Shown here: piece by piece, positions 1 to 9,062 of the stretch
Position numbering within the stretch: position 1 is the first letter of the stretch
How the letters are laid out: each line of letters starts with the position of its first letter
Assembly: GCA_003058495.1 (NCBI GenBank)
Contig: QBVC01000020.1
Location: forward strand, 120,551 to 184,550
DNA length: 64,000 bases
Direction: 5' to 3'
Source: a gamma proteobacterium symbiont of Ctena orbiculata
GTDB taxonomy: Bacteria; Pseudomonadota; Gammaproteobacteria; Chromatiales; Chromatiaceae
The notes under the pieces: model-generated
The model's input: the letters and a program-made list of their open reading frames with translations, nothing else
Told to the model about the DNA's origin: nothing
Database searches by the model: none
Translations under genes and position numbers: made by a program

Positions 1-640
1 TCAGTACCACGCCCACGCCTGGTCGGAGGTATGGTTGGAGGGTCGGGGCTGGGTCAGAATCGATCCCACGGCAGCGGTCGCACCGGAGCGGATTGAATAC
101 CCATTGCGACTGGCCTTCGGTGAACAGGGTGCGCCTGCAATGTTCGAGATCGATGGCGGCGGTATGGTCGCAGCGATGATGCGCCATTTCACCCATGCAC
201 TGGACAGCGCCAATATCCAGTGGCGCCGCTGGGTCGTCGGCTACAGCAGGGAACATCAGTTTACCCTGATGAGAAATTTTGGTCTCGACAGCTACAGCGC
301 GATGCAATGGAGTCTGGTCACCCTGGGTATGGTCGCGATTGTGTTGTTGCTGGTCGGCCTGAACATCGTCCGCCGGGGCAGGTTGCTGCTGTCACCCGCG
401 CAGCAGGGGTATCAACGCTTTTGCAATAAGCTGTCGCGCATCGGCATCAGCCGCAGATCCTATGAGGGCCCCATGGATTTCGCCCGGCGGGCAGCCCGAA
501 ACCGTCCCGATCTCGCGCGGCAGATCATGGCCATCGTCGATCTCTATATCAGGCTGCGCTACGCCTCGCAGGAGCGTGACGGCAGACAGCTGCGGCTATT
601 CGCCCGCCAGGTCCGTCAGTTCCGTCCCCGGCAGAGATAG
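1..640 (+). CDS. Transglutaminase-like protein (TgpA type), C-terminal part
   Basis: The gene enters from the left edge; the open frame begins at base 2 and gives about 212 residues to a TAG at 638-640. The visible start QYHAHAW followed by GRGWVRIDPT is the second half of a bacterial transglutaminase-like core: the catalytic His is in HAW and the catalytic Asp in the IDPT strand, while the Cys lies outside the window. One membrane span (LGMVAIVLLLVGLNIV, about bases 320-370) follows, then a charged cytosolic tail. This arrangement matches the end of TgpA/DUF3488 membrane transglutaminases, which often sit beside a MoxR ATPase and a DUF58 protein. Those neighbours cannot be checked here. The exact substrate is unknown. 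Confidence 0.85.
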   Translation, partial: QYHAHAWSEVWLEGRGWVRIDPTAAVAPERIEYPLRLAFGEQGAPAMFEIDGGGMVAAMMRHFTHALDSANIQWRRWVVGYSREHQFTLMRNFGLDSYSAMQWSLVTLGMVAIVLLLVGLNIVRRGRLLLSPAQQGYQRFCNKLSRIGISRRSYEGPMDFARRAARNRPDLARQIMAIVDLYIRLRYASQERDGRQLRLFARQVRQFRPRQR

Positions 641-646
641 CCGCAA

Positions 647-883
647 TCAACCATGCAAAATCGCATACAGCCTGTCTTTCAACAAGACACGCCGTTTCTT
701 CATCTCCTCCATGTGAAAATCGGAGACCGGATTGTGCAGCTCCTCCAGGTTGCGAATATGTGCATCCAGCCAGTCGTACTCATCCATCAGGTTGTGAAAC
801 AGATCGCTGCTTGCCCGCAGCTCGGCAATCTTGTCTGCATATTCCGGGAATTCGTGTAGTAGATCATGGGGTTCGCCCAGCAT
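647..883 (-). CDS. YdcH family small protein (DUF465)
   Basis: This is a 78-residue highly charged helical protein. It matches YdcH/DUF465 proteins in length and in its pattern: an N-terminal helix of short hydrophobic repeats, an LDAHIRNLEE-like turn, then MKKRRVLLKDRLYAIL at the C-terminus, where the LK-x-KD-x-L-x-IL signature sits. The ATG at 883 is preceded by AAGAGGAGTG, a good ribosome site. The gene converges on the transglutaminase gene with only six bases between stop codons. No biochemical function is established for the family, and nothing nearby suggests one. Confidence 0.85.
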   Translation of the reverse strand: MLGEPHDLLHEFPEYADKIAELRASSDLFHNLMDEYDWLDAHIRNLEELHNPVSDFHMEEMKKRRVLLKDRLYAILHG

Positions 884-1305
884 GGTTTCACTCCTCTTAT
901 AGATTGTCTCTCTATTCCATCACAGTTAGCACCGCCATTGCCACGCCTGCAATGTTCTCGATCAAAAAAAGTTGGATGATTCAACTAAAACTAGCCTCAA
1001 GCACCGCAAACACAAAATTGTTGCAATGTGTTTGCTGCTGACCCTTGATTGACAGAACAAATGCAAACTGTTAGGAAATATTCAAGTGTTATTCCAGATT
1101 GCGGAAGGATAGATTAAGGTACTTCTCTCGGCATAGACAGAGTTATGGTATGATTTAAAATCCTATTTGATGGCCCTGCCGCTGCCGCTGCCATGAGATG
1201 CTAACGAACACTAAATTAATACGCGAAGACCCTATCCATGAAGCCAGATAGGCTCGGGATATGAATCTGACCCGAAAATTTCGCTTAGCCCGATGGCACC
1301 AATCG
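884..1305. other. Gene-free stretch between ydcH-like gene and lipoprotein gene
   Basis: These 422 bases lie upstream of the ydcH-like gene and downstream of the lipoprotein gene. They are AT-rich relative to the flanks, with short runs of TGCCGC around 1177-1192. I see no open frame with a plausible start, no tRNA and no stem followed by a T run. The part nearest 884 presumably holds the ydcH-like promoter, but no convincing -35/-10 pair was found. Confidence 0.5.
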
Positions 1306-2277
1306 TTAAATGGCTTTATCGTTCATTTTCAGTTTCAGCGCACGTTCCTTGGCACCGGATATCAGCTTGTCCGGTGCCGTCAGCATGGAATCGGCCTTGC
1401 TGTAGAGTTCGAGCGCGCGATCATAGTCAGCCACCACCTCGGCACAAACCCCTAGATTGTAAACCAGGCTAATGTTGTTGTTGCTTTCCCTACTGAGCGC
1501 AGACAATTCCTGCCAGATGGCGCAAGCTCGATCCATTTGCCCGGCATCACTGAAGGAAAGACCACTGCTGAATTTATCCTTGTCCTGCCCAGCCAGCCCC
1601 TTGGTATCGTTTTTCAACTGCACGTTGAAGACACCATTGAAGGGTGCCACCCGGCGGCGAACCTTAGCGGCGACATCCTTACGCAACAGGGCATTAAATT
1701 CAGCCTTACTGTATTTCCTGCCTGAATCAGAGCAATACTGGTTCTTGGATGAACTCGAGATACTCTCCGTATAAACGATATCCCCTGTTAGCACATTCAC
1801 CAGTTTCGGTTGCGCTGTATAGGTCGCCAGCTGTTCATGACAAGTGACTTTGATTTTCTTCGATTTCTTGCATTTAAAAAAGTTTTTATATTCTAGGCAT
1901 TTGGTTCGCTCCTGCTTCCAGTTCCTGCTCACTATGTTCAACTTGTCAACCTGGCCGTAGTAAACACCTTGCACACCCAGCGCCCTGCCATGGCTCATCG
2001 CAGTTTTTATATCACCGGTACGGCCCTTGATCATATCCTTGCTCATCACGGCAAAGATCAACTGACCGTCCAGGTTGGCCGCTTTGAGTTCGGCGGTGAG
2101 CTGGTCCGCGAAACCGATCCCGTCAGAACCCTTGAAACCCAGTACCGATATCCTTTTCAGTGCAGTCGCGTCTGGATAGGCTGCAGGGAAACGCGCCTGC
2201 ACCGCGACCTGTTTGGTGGCACATCCCATTATCATCAATACGCTTAAGGCCAATAGTGTTTTAGTCATGCTGGTCAT
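1306..2277 (-). CDS. Lipoprotein with CsgG/LpoB-like N-terminal part and TPR-like C-terminus
   Basis: The protein has 323 residues. It begins with a lipoprotein signal: a short basic start, a hydrophobic core and the lipobox MIMGC with Cys19 as the lipidation site. Residues about 35-210 alternate strands and helices (ISVLGFKG, FADQLTAELKAA, GVQGVYYGQVD, VNVLTGDIVYTESIS) as in periplasmic CsgG/LpoB-type domains; this is a weak resemblance. Residues about 225-310 read as TPR-like helices (SDAGQMDRACAIWQELS, YDRALELYSKAD). The ATG at 2277 has TGGAGGAGAA at 2281-2290; the ATG three codons later is spaced too far. It is the last gene of a four-gene minus-strand set with CHASE2 and caspase genes, 53 bases after the caspase start, so it probably works in the envelope with them. 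Confidence 0.7.
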   Translation of the reverse strand: MTSMTKTLLALSVLMIMGCATKQVAVQARFPAAYPDATALKRISVLGFKGSDGIGFADQLTAELKAANLDGQLIFAVMSKDMIKGRTGDIKTAMSHGRALGVQGVYYGQVDKLNIVSRNWKQERTKCLEYKNFFKCKKSKKIKVTCHEQLATYTAQPKLVNVLTGDIVYTESISSSSKNQYCSDSGRKYSKAEFNALLRKDVAAKVRRRVAPFNGVFNVQLKNDTKGLAGQDKDKFSSGLSFSDAGQMDRACAIWQELSALSRESNNNISLVYNLGVCAEVVADYDRALELYSKADSMLTAPDKLISGAKERALKLKMNDKAI

Positions 2278-2330
2278 ATCTTCTCCTCCATAAACCGGGG
2301 TTCTGACCGGTAGATATACTCTCTTTTGAT

Positions 2331-3557
2331 CTATTTTCTGACACTGATGTTGTAGACACTCGTACCACGCCTGACCAGAAGATCGAGCCGCCCCTTGGCA
2401 TCAAAGGCTTGGTCGAGTGCCTTGTTGGGCCCTACACCCTTGGGTAAGGGTTTATGATTGATGGTCAAAACAACGTCATTACGCATCAGCTTGCCCGACA
2501 ACAGGGAATCACTATCGACGTCCGAAACCCTCACCAGCGAAGTGTCGTTGGCTTGATCAAACTCGAGCACCAGCACGACACCATATTTCGACCTTGCCTG
2601 AGCCCTCTCTTCCTCGGACTGATAGGTCTCCAGGCTCGCGTACCTCTTCCTCGCCATTGCGGCGAATTCTCCGTCGGGAAAGCGAGTGAAAAAATCTAAA
2701 AAGTCCGCCGGGTTACTGCTGGAATTTATATTTTTCCAGGCCCGGCTCTCCTCTTCGATGAAGTTGACGCTTGAAGAGCGCTGCCCTCCCGGCTGGAAGA
2801 AAAACTCTTGGCTCAGCAAACCGGTGATTTGGGGCTGTTGCTGGCCGTTGGTTCTTTTAAAAACCTCTTTACCGGTCTCACGGAACACCCCCGATGCGTC
2901 AAGCCCCGAGTGCTTCATGGCGGTGGTGAGTGCCTTGGTATAGGGGCTGTAGCGACCGGTTCCGTCGACCGCCGGATCCGAACTGCTGGTGGAAAACGCC
3001 AGGATGGTACCGTGAGGTACACTGTATTGATTACTGTGTTGAAAGGTGAGCGGTTTATTGCTCAGACGGGTGTCTTCGCGGCAGGCATCGACCACGATGA
3101 AGCGCGAATCGAAGTTGCCGCCCTGTAGTTCCTGCAACACATCCTTCAGAGTAATGCTCGGCACACTACCGACCTGGTAATCCACAGGCAATAGATAGCT
3201 GTCCGCACCCTGCTGGATTCCGTGACCGGAATAGTAAAAGAGCAGTGCTTCACCCGCCGGCCTGTCAACCAGATTTTCACCGAAATCCAGCACGGCCTTG
3301 TCAATGGCAGCGTCGTCGAGATTCTTCAACAGAGTAACATCGAAGCCGAGGGATTCGAGGGTTTGGGCAACCAACTCGGCATCGTTGACGGCATTCTTGA
3401 GGTCTGATAACTGATCGTACTCACCGTTGCCGATCACGAGCGCGAGTCGATCCGTTCCAGGCTTCGCCAAAACTGGTAAGCCGGCAAGACAGAGAGATGC
3501 AAGTAGCAGGGCTGCCACTCGACGTTGTATAGATATCAGGTAGTTTTGAAACTGCAT
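2331..3557 (-). CDS. Secreted caspase-fold (peptidase C14) protease with C-terminal PDZ-like domain
   Basis: The protein has 408 residues from the ATG at 3557. A signal peptide (about residues 1-32, ending GLPVLA) is followed by a p20 caspase domain: RLALVIGNGEY, a DAELVAQTLESLGFDV helix, FYYSGHG with catalytic His112 and FIVVDACRED with catalytic Cys159. Both residues of the dyad are intact. The p10-like part continues through HGTILAFSTSSSDPAVDGTG. Residues about 315-408 resemble a PDZ domain (GVVLVLEF, LLSGKLMRNDVVLTINHKPL, LDLLVRRGTSVYNISV). A GTG at 3578 overlapping the upstream stop would add seven residues but has no ribosome site. C14 proteases of bacteria (orthocaspases) usually cleave after basic residues; specificity here is unknown. 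It lies between an envelope protein gene and a lipoprotein gene in the CHASE2 island. Confidence 0.85.
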   Translation of the reverse strand: MQFQNYLISIQRRVAALLLASLCLAGLPVLAKPGTDRLALVIGNGEYDQLSDLKNAVNDAELVAQTLESLGFDVTLLKNLDDAAIDKAVLDFGENLVDRPAGEALLFYYSGHGIQQGADSYLLPVDYQVGSVPSITLKDVLQELQGGNFDSRFIVVDACREDTRLSNKPLTFQHSNQYSVPHGTILAFSTSSSDPAVDGTGRYSPYTKALTTAMKHSGLDASGVFRETGKEVFKRTNGQQQPQITGLLSQEFFFQPGGQRSSSVNFIEEESRAWKNINSSSNPADFLDFFTRFPDGEFAAMARKRYASLETYQSEEERAQARSKYGVVLVLEFDQANDTSLVRVSDVDSDSLLSGKLMRNDVVLTINHKPLPKGVGPNKALDQAFDAKGRLDLLVRRGTSVYNISVRK

Positions 3558-3577
3558 CGGTTCGCCTTGCCCCCTCA

Positions 3578-4351
3578 CTAGAAGGTCTGATAAAAGGTTA
3601 AAGCGCTTTCAAACTGCACCTCGCAACCGCGGCTGTTGTACCAGCTCAGCTGTTCGCCAGGTGTGTCACCGGCTTTGCCATACCAGAGTCTGGCTCGTGT
3701 GCTACCACTGAGTTGCCCGCCAGAGATGATGAGCCGCCGGGGCTTACCTTTGAGCACAGCATCCGGCACCGATATCTCTGTCACCCCGCCGAGCCAGCTG
3801 ATGGCATGCTTGCGTTTACCCGCCTGCAGGGTCAACGACAGCGACTCCTCAGAATTGGCACGCCATAGGGCCAGCTTCTGGCCCGGCGCAATGCAATAGG
3901 CTGATTGTTCCCCGAGAATAATCTTTACCAAACTTTCCTGAAAACGCGGCACACCGGATTCTTGGCCTAGATTTCGATAGGCCCCCAAGGCCTTGCGTGA
4001 TTCACCACGGCCTGCTATAGCACGTGCCAATTCCTTGAGCTTCACACTGCTGGAACTAGTCGGCTCTCGCAACAGACTTCCGATGGCCCCTGTGTAGGGA
4101 CCCTTGACCTTTATCGCATTACCGTTTGTGGTCAGTAGTCGTATTTCCTCCTGCGGCGCCAGGCGCACGACTGTAGATACAGTAACCGAGTCACCGGCCT
4201 TTACTCGCTCGTCATCCGATTGAAGGACGATCACCTCTAACTCGGAAAAGGCAATAGAGGGGCCTGCACCAAGGGAAAAAACTAGGACGAGACCCAGCAG
4301 GAGGCGCTTAAGGAGACGCAGATCCATCGCTAATCGCTTAAACATAATCAA
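3578..4351 (-). CDS. Secreted protein of unknown function in the CHASE2/caspase island
   Basis: I do not recognise a named family. The 257-residue product starts with an unusually basic N-terminus and a hydrophobic core (LLLGLVLVFSLGAG), a likely signal peptide with cleavage near residue 35. The mature part begins with a strand-rich stretch (DSVTVSTVVRLAPQEEIRLLT, then IKVKGPYTG) that recalls the FecR-like beta domain of proteins found beside CHASE2 sensors. This is inference from pattern only. The C-terminal half is also strand-rich and contains two Cys (in AYCIAPGQ and SRGCEVQ) that could form a disulfide. The stop at 3578-3580 touches the possible GTG of the caspase gene, which argues for co-translation. 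Confidence 0.65.
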   Translation of the reverse strand: MIMFKRLAMDLRLLKRLLLGLVLVFSLGAGPSIAFSELEVIVLQSDDERVKAGDSVTVSTVVRLAPQEEIRLLTTNGNAIKVKGPYTGAIGSLLREPTSSSSVKLKELARAIAGRGESRKALGAYRNLGQESGVPRFQESLVKIILGEQSAYCIAPGQKLALWRANSEESLSLTLQAGKRKHAISWLGGVTEISVPDAVLKGKPRRLIISGGQLSGSTRARLWYGKAGDTPGEQLSWYNSRGCEVQFESALTFYQTF

Positions 4352-4453
4352 TTGAAAAAACTAATACCGCGACCTGTTACAGCCATTCATAAGGTTTCAT
4401 TCTAGCGTTTAATTGAACATTTTTCGAAACTAGGCTGTTCAGGCACGCGGTCG

Positions 4454-5743
4454 CTAACCACAAGCGCCTTTGATTCGCACCCAGGAGTGCCTGATCACTT
4501 CCTTGAATAATTCCATCAAAATGTCGGCACCGACCGCGGCGGCAACGAGCCCTGACGGCATCACAAGTCCGCCAAAGTAGATAAAAAGCCAATTGATCAG
4601 CGACAGCAGTATGCCTACGACTACGGGAACCACTAACACTAGAAAGCGGCCCCATTTCACTTCATCTGTTTTCGCCCTCTCCTGATTATTTCTCTCTTCA
4701 GTGCCATTGATCTTTTCTGACAAAAGAATAGCAACTGAAAAACCCAGCATCAGAATCAAGAGTGCCCAGTAATAGTCAACTTCCCTTATCACCCGACCAT
4801 CGATCAGTTGTTGCGTGATATTGGCGTGGATAACCGCCCCGCTGAGGGCGACTTTCTCATGCCAGACCGCATCAAGAGGTGTCACATGGCGGTCTTCCCA
4901 GTTTAGGTCGACGCCCAGAATAACAATTTTCTTTTCGATCTGATTCCTCAGAAATTTTTCCTTAACCGTATCAACAACTATCGATTCCCGTAGATCCAGT
5001 GAGACCTTGCAATTGTCATTGACCCTTGTGTCCAAAAATATTTCCAGCGGTAAAACAGGAAACGCATCATCATGGCCGCTCTTTTTCGCCAACCAGTCGA
5101 TCTGAAACAGGACCTGGTCGTCAAATGTGAAGGGTCTGGTATTCTTAAACGACGCCAGCTTGGCTGCGAACGTCGGCACCTCCTCGTCAGCGATCACGGC
5201 ATTCCTCACCACATAATCCTCATCCTTGATAAACAGGGCGCTGGCCCTGTTTTGCGGTTTCACAAACCCGGCCTCGACTTTCCTGGCATTCGGCAATCCG
5301 ATCACCGGATCATCGGTCGCATTGACCGCCATTACCAGCTTCTCGCCGTTATCAACTATCACTTGCTTGAGCCTGTTGTCCTTTGCCGTTTCCGTAAGCT
5401 TATCGAGGAGAAAGTCAACGCCGATCACGGTCGGGTTCAGCGATAGGATGGACTCTAGACCATGGGCAAGTACACAACGGTCGACAGGCGAGCGATAAGG
5501 CAGTTGGTTGATCAGACTCTCGCTTACAACAACCAGGGTGACGTCAAGCGGGTCATTGCGATCCTGTAGCAGGGCATTGGCCCTGGTCACGCGGAAATAG
5601 TCACTCAACGACGAATCGTAAGGCAGGAGGTTGGGCGCATTTTGCGAAACCAGCAATGTCAAAACAGAGAGCACAAACGCTGATAAGACATACCAGAAAA
5701 TTACCGTGGCGGTTTTTTTATCTCTGTTTCCATTCATTAGCAT
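4454..5743 (-). CDS. CHASE2-domain membrane sensor without output domain
   Basis: The 429-residue protein has one N-terminal span (about residues 13-35) and a large extracytoplasmic part with CHASE2 features: DYFRVTRAN, DVTLVVVSESLINQLP, HGLESILSLNPTVIGVDFLLD, KKIVILGVD and GAVIHANITQQLIDGR. Three hydrophobic segments follow, in YYWALLILMLGFSVAILL, FLVLVVPVVVGILLSLINWL and the GLVAAAVGADILMEL stretch. CHASE2 is normally the input module of histidine kinases, adenylate or diguanylate cyclases. Here the protein stops after the spans and only a short tail (EVIRHSWVRIKGACG) follows, so no catalytic output is attached. It is the promoter-proximal gene of the island, 102 bases ahead of the next gene and 65 bases behind mnmE. 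It probably signals through partner proteins such as the caspase. Confidence 0.8.
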   Translation of the reverse strand: MLMNGNRDKKTATVIFWYVLSAFVLSVLTLLVSQNAPNLLPYDSSLSDYFRVTRANALLQDRNDPLDVTLVVVSESLINQLPYRSPVDRCVLAHGLESILSLNPTVIGVDFLLDKLTETAKDNRLKQVIVDNGEKLVMAVNATDDPVIGLPNARKVEAGFVKPQNRASALFIKDEDYVVRNAVIADEEVPTFAAKLASFKNTRPFTFDDQVLFQIDWLAKKSGHDDAFPVLPLEIFLDTRVNDNCKVSLDLRESIVVDTVKEKFLRNQIEKKIVILGVDLNWEDRHVTPLDAVWHEKVALSGAVIHANITQQLIDGRVIREVDYYWALLILMLGFSVAILLSEKINGTEERNNQERAKTDEVKWGRFLVLVVPVVVGILLSLINWLFIYFGGLVMPSGLVAAAVGADILMELFKEVIRHSWVRIKGACG

Positions 5744-5808
5744 CAGCTTCCAAGCGGAATATAGACCGAATGCGCAAGTGTGTCGACAAGCAGGGGGAAA
5801 AGGTATGA

Positions 5809-7155
5809 TTATTTGCCGATGCAGAAGCTGCTGAAGATTCGCCCCAGGAGATCGTCGGCGGTGAATTCCCCGGTGATCTCCGACAGCGCCTGCTGGGCCA
5901 GACGCAGATCTTCCGCCAGCAACTCCCCGGCCCGGTCTCTGAGCAGGCTCTTCTCCGCCTGAAGCAGTTGATCCTGGGCCCGCTGCAGGGCATCGAGATG
6001 GCGGCGGCGGGCGATAAAATCCCCTTCGGCCAAGTGCTGGTAACCCACCGACTCCTTGAGGTGGGTCCTGAGCAGTTCGATGCCATCGCCCAGGGTGGCC
6101 GAGAGGGCTACCTCAGTCCCCGACTCATCCTCATGGATGCCGGCAGGCTTGCCCGCGATATCGATCTTGTTGCGGACCAGGGTTACCGGCACACCCTGCG
6201 GCAGCTGCTCCCTGTCGATGGCGAGGTGGCGGGGATCAGTGTGGTCGTCGAACACCCAGAGCACCCGGTCGGCCTGTTCGATCTCCAGCATCGCCCGGCG
6301 AATGCCTTCCGCCTCCACCGGGTTTCGACTCTCCCGCAGACCGGCAGTATCGATGATATGCAACGGCATACCGTCGATGGTGATACGCTCACGCAGCAGA
6401 TCCCTGGTCGTCCCCGGTATATCGGTGACGATCGCCGTCTCGGCGCCGGCGAGGGCATTGAGCAGACTCGATTTACCCGCATTGGGACGACCCGCGATCA
6501 CCAGGGTCAGACCGTCTCTCAACAATCTTCCGGTATGGGCGGATTGGCGGGTAGAAGCTATCTCACTCGTGATCGTTTGTAAGCGTTCACTTACCTTGTT
6601 GTTGCTGAGAAAATCGATCTCCTCTTCAGGAAAATCGATTGCCGACTCGACATAGAGACGCAGTTCGATGAGGGCCTCGACCAGCCGGTTTATCCGCTGT
6701 GAAAAGGCCCCCTGGAGGGTGCGCGTGGCAGATCGGGCCGCCGCCTGGCTCTCCGCGTCGATGAGATCCGCGACCGCCTCCGCCTGCACCAGATCGAGTT
6801 TGCCATTGAGGAAGGCCCGCTCGCTGAATTCGCCGGGTCTTGCCAGACGCGCCCCGAGGCCCAGGGTCGACTGCAGCAGCAGATCCATCACCACCGGTCC
6901 GCCGTGACCCTGCAGCTCGAGCACGTCTTCACCGGTGAATGAGTGGGGTTGGGGGAAAAAAATGGCCAGACCGCTGTCGATGACCTCGCCAGTGGGATCG
7001 CGAAAGGCCCTGAAGCAGGCCTCTCTCGGCGGCGGCCGGGAACCCAGCATGGCCTCGGCAATGGCGCCGCACCCTGGTCCGCTGATACGAACCATGCCCA
7101 CGCTCCCTCGGCCCGGGGGTGTGGCCACAGCCGCGATGGTATCGAGCGGCTGCAT
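5809..7155 (-). CDS. mnmE: tRNA uridine-5-carboxymethylaminomethyl modification GTPase MnmE
   Basis: MnmE works with MnmG to place the cmnm5 group on wobble U34 of certain tRNAs. From the ATG at 7155 the product has 448 residues, close to the usual 454. An in-frame start at 7221 would add 22 poorly conserved residues inside yidC, so [17 protein letters not shown] is preferred. The tetrahydrofolate-binding N-domain is followed by an inserted G domain with GRPNAGKSS (G1), DIPGTTRD (G2), DTAG (G3) and NKID (G4). The protein ends in FCIGK, the family signature with the conserved Cys. It follows yidC by 16 bases in the classic origin-proximal order; mnmG is not in the window. Confidence 0.97.
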   Translation of the reverse strand: MQPLDTIAAVATPPGRGSVGMVRISGPGCGAIAEAMLGSRPPPREACFRAFRDPTGEVIDSGLAIFFPQPHSFTGEDVLELQGHGGPVVMDLLLQSTLGLGARLARPGEFSERAFLNGKLDLVQAEAVADLIDAESQAAARSATRTLQGAFSQRINRLVEALIELRLYVESAIDFPEEEIDFLSNNKVSERLQTITSEIASTRQSAHTGRLLRDGLTLVIAGRPNAGKSSLLNALAGAETAIVTDIPGTTRDLLRERITIDGMPLHIIDTAGLRESRNPVEAEGIRRAMLEIEQADRVLWVFDDHTDPRHLAIDREQLPQGVPVTLVRNKIDIAGKPAGIHEDESGTEVALSATLGDGIELLRTHLKESVGYQHLAEGDFIARRRHLDALQRAQDQLLQAEKSLLRDRAGELLAEDLRLAQQALSEITGEFTADDLLGRIFSSFCIGK

Positions 7156-7171
7156 GGTCAAGCTGTCGGCG

Positions 7172-8833
7172 TCAGCTCGCCGCTTGTTCGATCTTGCGCG
7201 TGATATACCACTGTTGAGCAATCGATATCAGGTTGTTGACCACCCAATAGAGCACCAATCCCGCGGGAAAGAAGGCGAAGAAGATGGTGAAGACAAAGGG
7301 CAGGGTCATCATGATCTTCGCCTGCATCGGATCGGGCGGCGCCGGATTGAGCTTCTGCTGCACGAACATGGAGACACCCATTATCAGCGGCAGAATGAAG
7401 TAGGGATCCTTTTCCGACAGGCTGTCGATCCAGAGCACCCAAGGCGCCTGGCGCAACTCCACGCTCTCCAGCAATACCCAGTAGAGGGCGATGAACACCG
7501 GTATCTGGACCAAAATCGGCAGACAACCACCCAGCGGATTGATCTTCTCCTTCTTGTAGAGTTCCATCATCGCGGCCTGGATGCGCTGCTTGTCATCACC
7601 GTAGCGGTCCTTGATCGCCTGAATCCTCGGCGTGAATTTGCGCATGTTCGCCATCGATTTGTAACTGGTCTCGGAGAGCTTGAAGAAGGCCGCCTTGATC
7701 AACAGGGTGAGGATGATGATCGACCAGCCCCAGTTGCCGATCCAGTTGTTGATGCTCTTCAACAGCCAGAAGATCGGCTTGGCGATAACGGTCAACCAAC
7801 CGTAGTCGACGGTCAATTCCAGGCCCTCGGCAATCACCTCCAGCTGATCCTGCAGCTTCGGACCGATGTAGAGCTGCCGGCTCAGGGTCTTTTTCTCACC
7901 AGCCTCGACGGTTACCGTCGGGGAGTAGCTGCCGATGAGATACTTTCCTCCACTGAGCGCATTGGTATAGTAGTGTTCGACCTGATCTTTCGGCGGTATC
8001 CAGGCACTGAGAAAATAGTGCTCGATCATCGCCAGCCAGCCATGATCCGACTCCACGTTCAGCTTCTTCTTGGCCATCTCGTCGAAGTCGACCTTCTCAT
8101 ACTTATCCTTCGGGTTATAGAAGACACCGCCGGTGTAGGTATAGGTGGTGAAGCCGTTGCCGTCGCTGCTCGGCTCCATTCGCTGCAGCTGGCCATAATC
8201 CCTGGCCGCCCATCCGTCTGCCGACCGGTTGTCGACCAGGTAGCTGACATCCGCGAGGTAGCTGCCGCGGCGAAACACAAACTGTTTGTTGATCTCAACC
8301 CCATCGCCGCTGGACCAGGTCAGCGGCACGACCAGCTCGTCGCTGCCGTCAGCCAGCCTGTAGCTTGCCTGCTGCGCCTGGTAGATCGCCTCATGGCTGG
8401 GGGCCTTTCCCTCTTCGGTACCGATCAGGCCGGATTGGGCGATATAGATGTCGGGCTCCCGTGGCGTCAGCAGCTCCACCTTCAACTCAGGATGATCCAG
8501 GGATACGGGATAGTCGAGCAGCTGGGCCTTCTGCACCGTGCCGCCCCGGGTCGATATCTCCAGCATCAGCAGATCCGTTTCAACCTTGATCACCGCGGCT
8601 CGGGGGGACTTGGCGCTGGATTCGGCACCCTCCGGTGCGGCGGCGGCCGGCAGTTCCGCCTTGACCTCCACCGTGGGCACCGCAGCAGAATCCTCGGTCA
8701 TCCCGGGACCGGGAGCATCGGCCGTCTGCGGCTGAGTCTGACTCTGCGGACCATAGTCCTGCTGCCAGGCCTGGTAGAGCAACAGGCCGACAAAGGCGAG
8801 TATAAAAAATAGGATCAGTCGTAGATTATCCAT
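7172..8833 (-). CDS. yidC: Membrane protein insertase YidC
   Basis: YidC inserts and folds inner-membrane proteins, alone or with SecYEG. The product has 553 residues. It has an N-terminal span ([18 protein letters not shown]), a Glu/Ala/Pro-rich linker, a large periplasmic beta-sandwich domain (about 65-340) and the conserved five-span core. The core carries the family motifs [19 protein letters not shown]-type [39 protein letters not shown] and a final [17 protein letters not shown] span. It overlaps the end of yidD by eight bases and precedes mnmE, so translation of the rpmH-rnpA-yidD-yidC-mnmE block is tightly linked. Confidence 0.98.
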   Translation of the reverse strand: MDNLRLILFFILAFVGLLLYQAWQQDYGPQSQTQPQTADAPGPGMTEDSAAVPTVEVKAELPAAAAPEGAESSAKSPRAAVIKVETDLLMLEISTRGGTVQKAQLLDYPVSLDHPELKVELLTPREPDIYIAQSGLIGTEEGKAPSHEAIYQAQQASYRLADGSDELVVPLTWSSGDGVEINKQFVFRRGSYLADVSYLVDNRSADGWAARDYGQLQRMEPSSDGNGFTTYTYTGGVFYNPKDKYEKVDFDEMAKKKLNVESDHGWLAMIEHYFLSAWIPPKDQVEHYYTNALSGGKYLIGSYSPTVTVEAGEKKTLSRQLYIGPKLQDQLEVIAEGLELTVDYGWLTVIAKPIFWLLKSINNWIGNWGWSIIILTLLIKAAFFKLSETSYKSMANMRKFTPRIQAIKDRYGDDKQRIQAAMMELYKKEKINPLGGCLPILVQIPVFIALYWVLLESVELRQAPWVLWIDSLSEKDPYFILPLIMGVSMFVQQKLNPAPPDPMQAKIMMTLPFVFTIFFAFFPAGLVLYWVVNNLISIAQQWYITRKIEQAAS

Positions 8834-9062
8834 GTAACTGCTTTTTTCCGGGTTCGGGTACCGGGTCTACTCCGCCTTCGTGCCAGGGATGGCAGCGGGA
8901 GACACGCTTGATTGAGAGCCACAGGCCATGCATCGTTCCGTGCTTTTCCAAGGCCTCCAATGCGTAACAGGAGCAGCTCGGGTAGAAACGGCAATGCTGG
9001 CCGACAAACGGGCTGAGGATCGTTTGGTAGAGCCTGATCAGGAAGATCACGAAGCGGCGCAT
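8826..9062 (-). CDS. yidD: Membrane protein insertion efficiency factor YidD
   Basis: This 78-residue protein has the YidD signature: a short amphipathic N-terminus (MRRFVIFLIRLYQTILSPF) and then CRFYPSCSCYALEALEKHG, with the conserved Cys residues and the SxYA motif, ending in CHPWHEGGVDPVP. YidD helps YidC-dependent insertion at the inner membrane. The ATG at 9062 is preceded by GGTGGAACT; the in-frame start at 9107 would extend back into rnpA without conserved sequence. It overlaps rnpA by 16 bases and yidC by eight. Confidence 0.95.
   Translation of the reverse strand: MRRFVIFLIRLYQTILSPFVGQHCRFYPSCSCYALEALEKHGTMHGLWLSIKRVSRCHPWHEGGVDPVPEPGKKQLHG

Noticed and set aside
6935..8812. Long plus-strand open frame (625 codons) opposite mnmE and yidC
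   Set aside because: Fully antisense to two certain genes; composition shadow of high-GC coding sequence.
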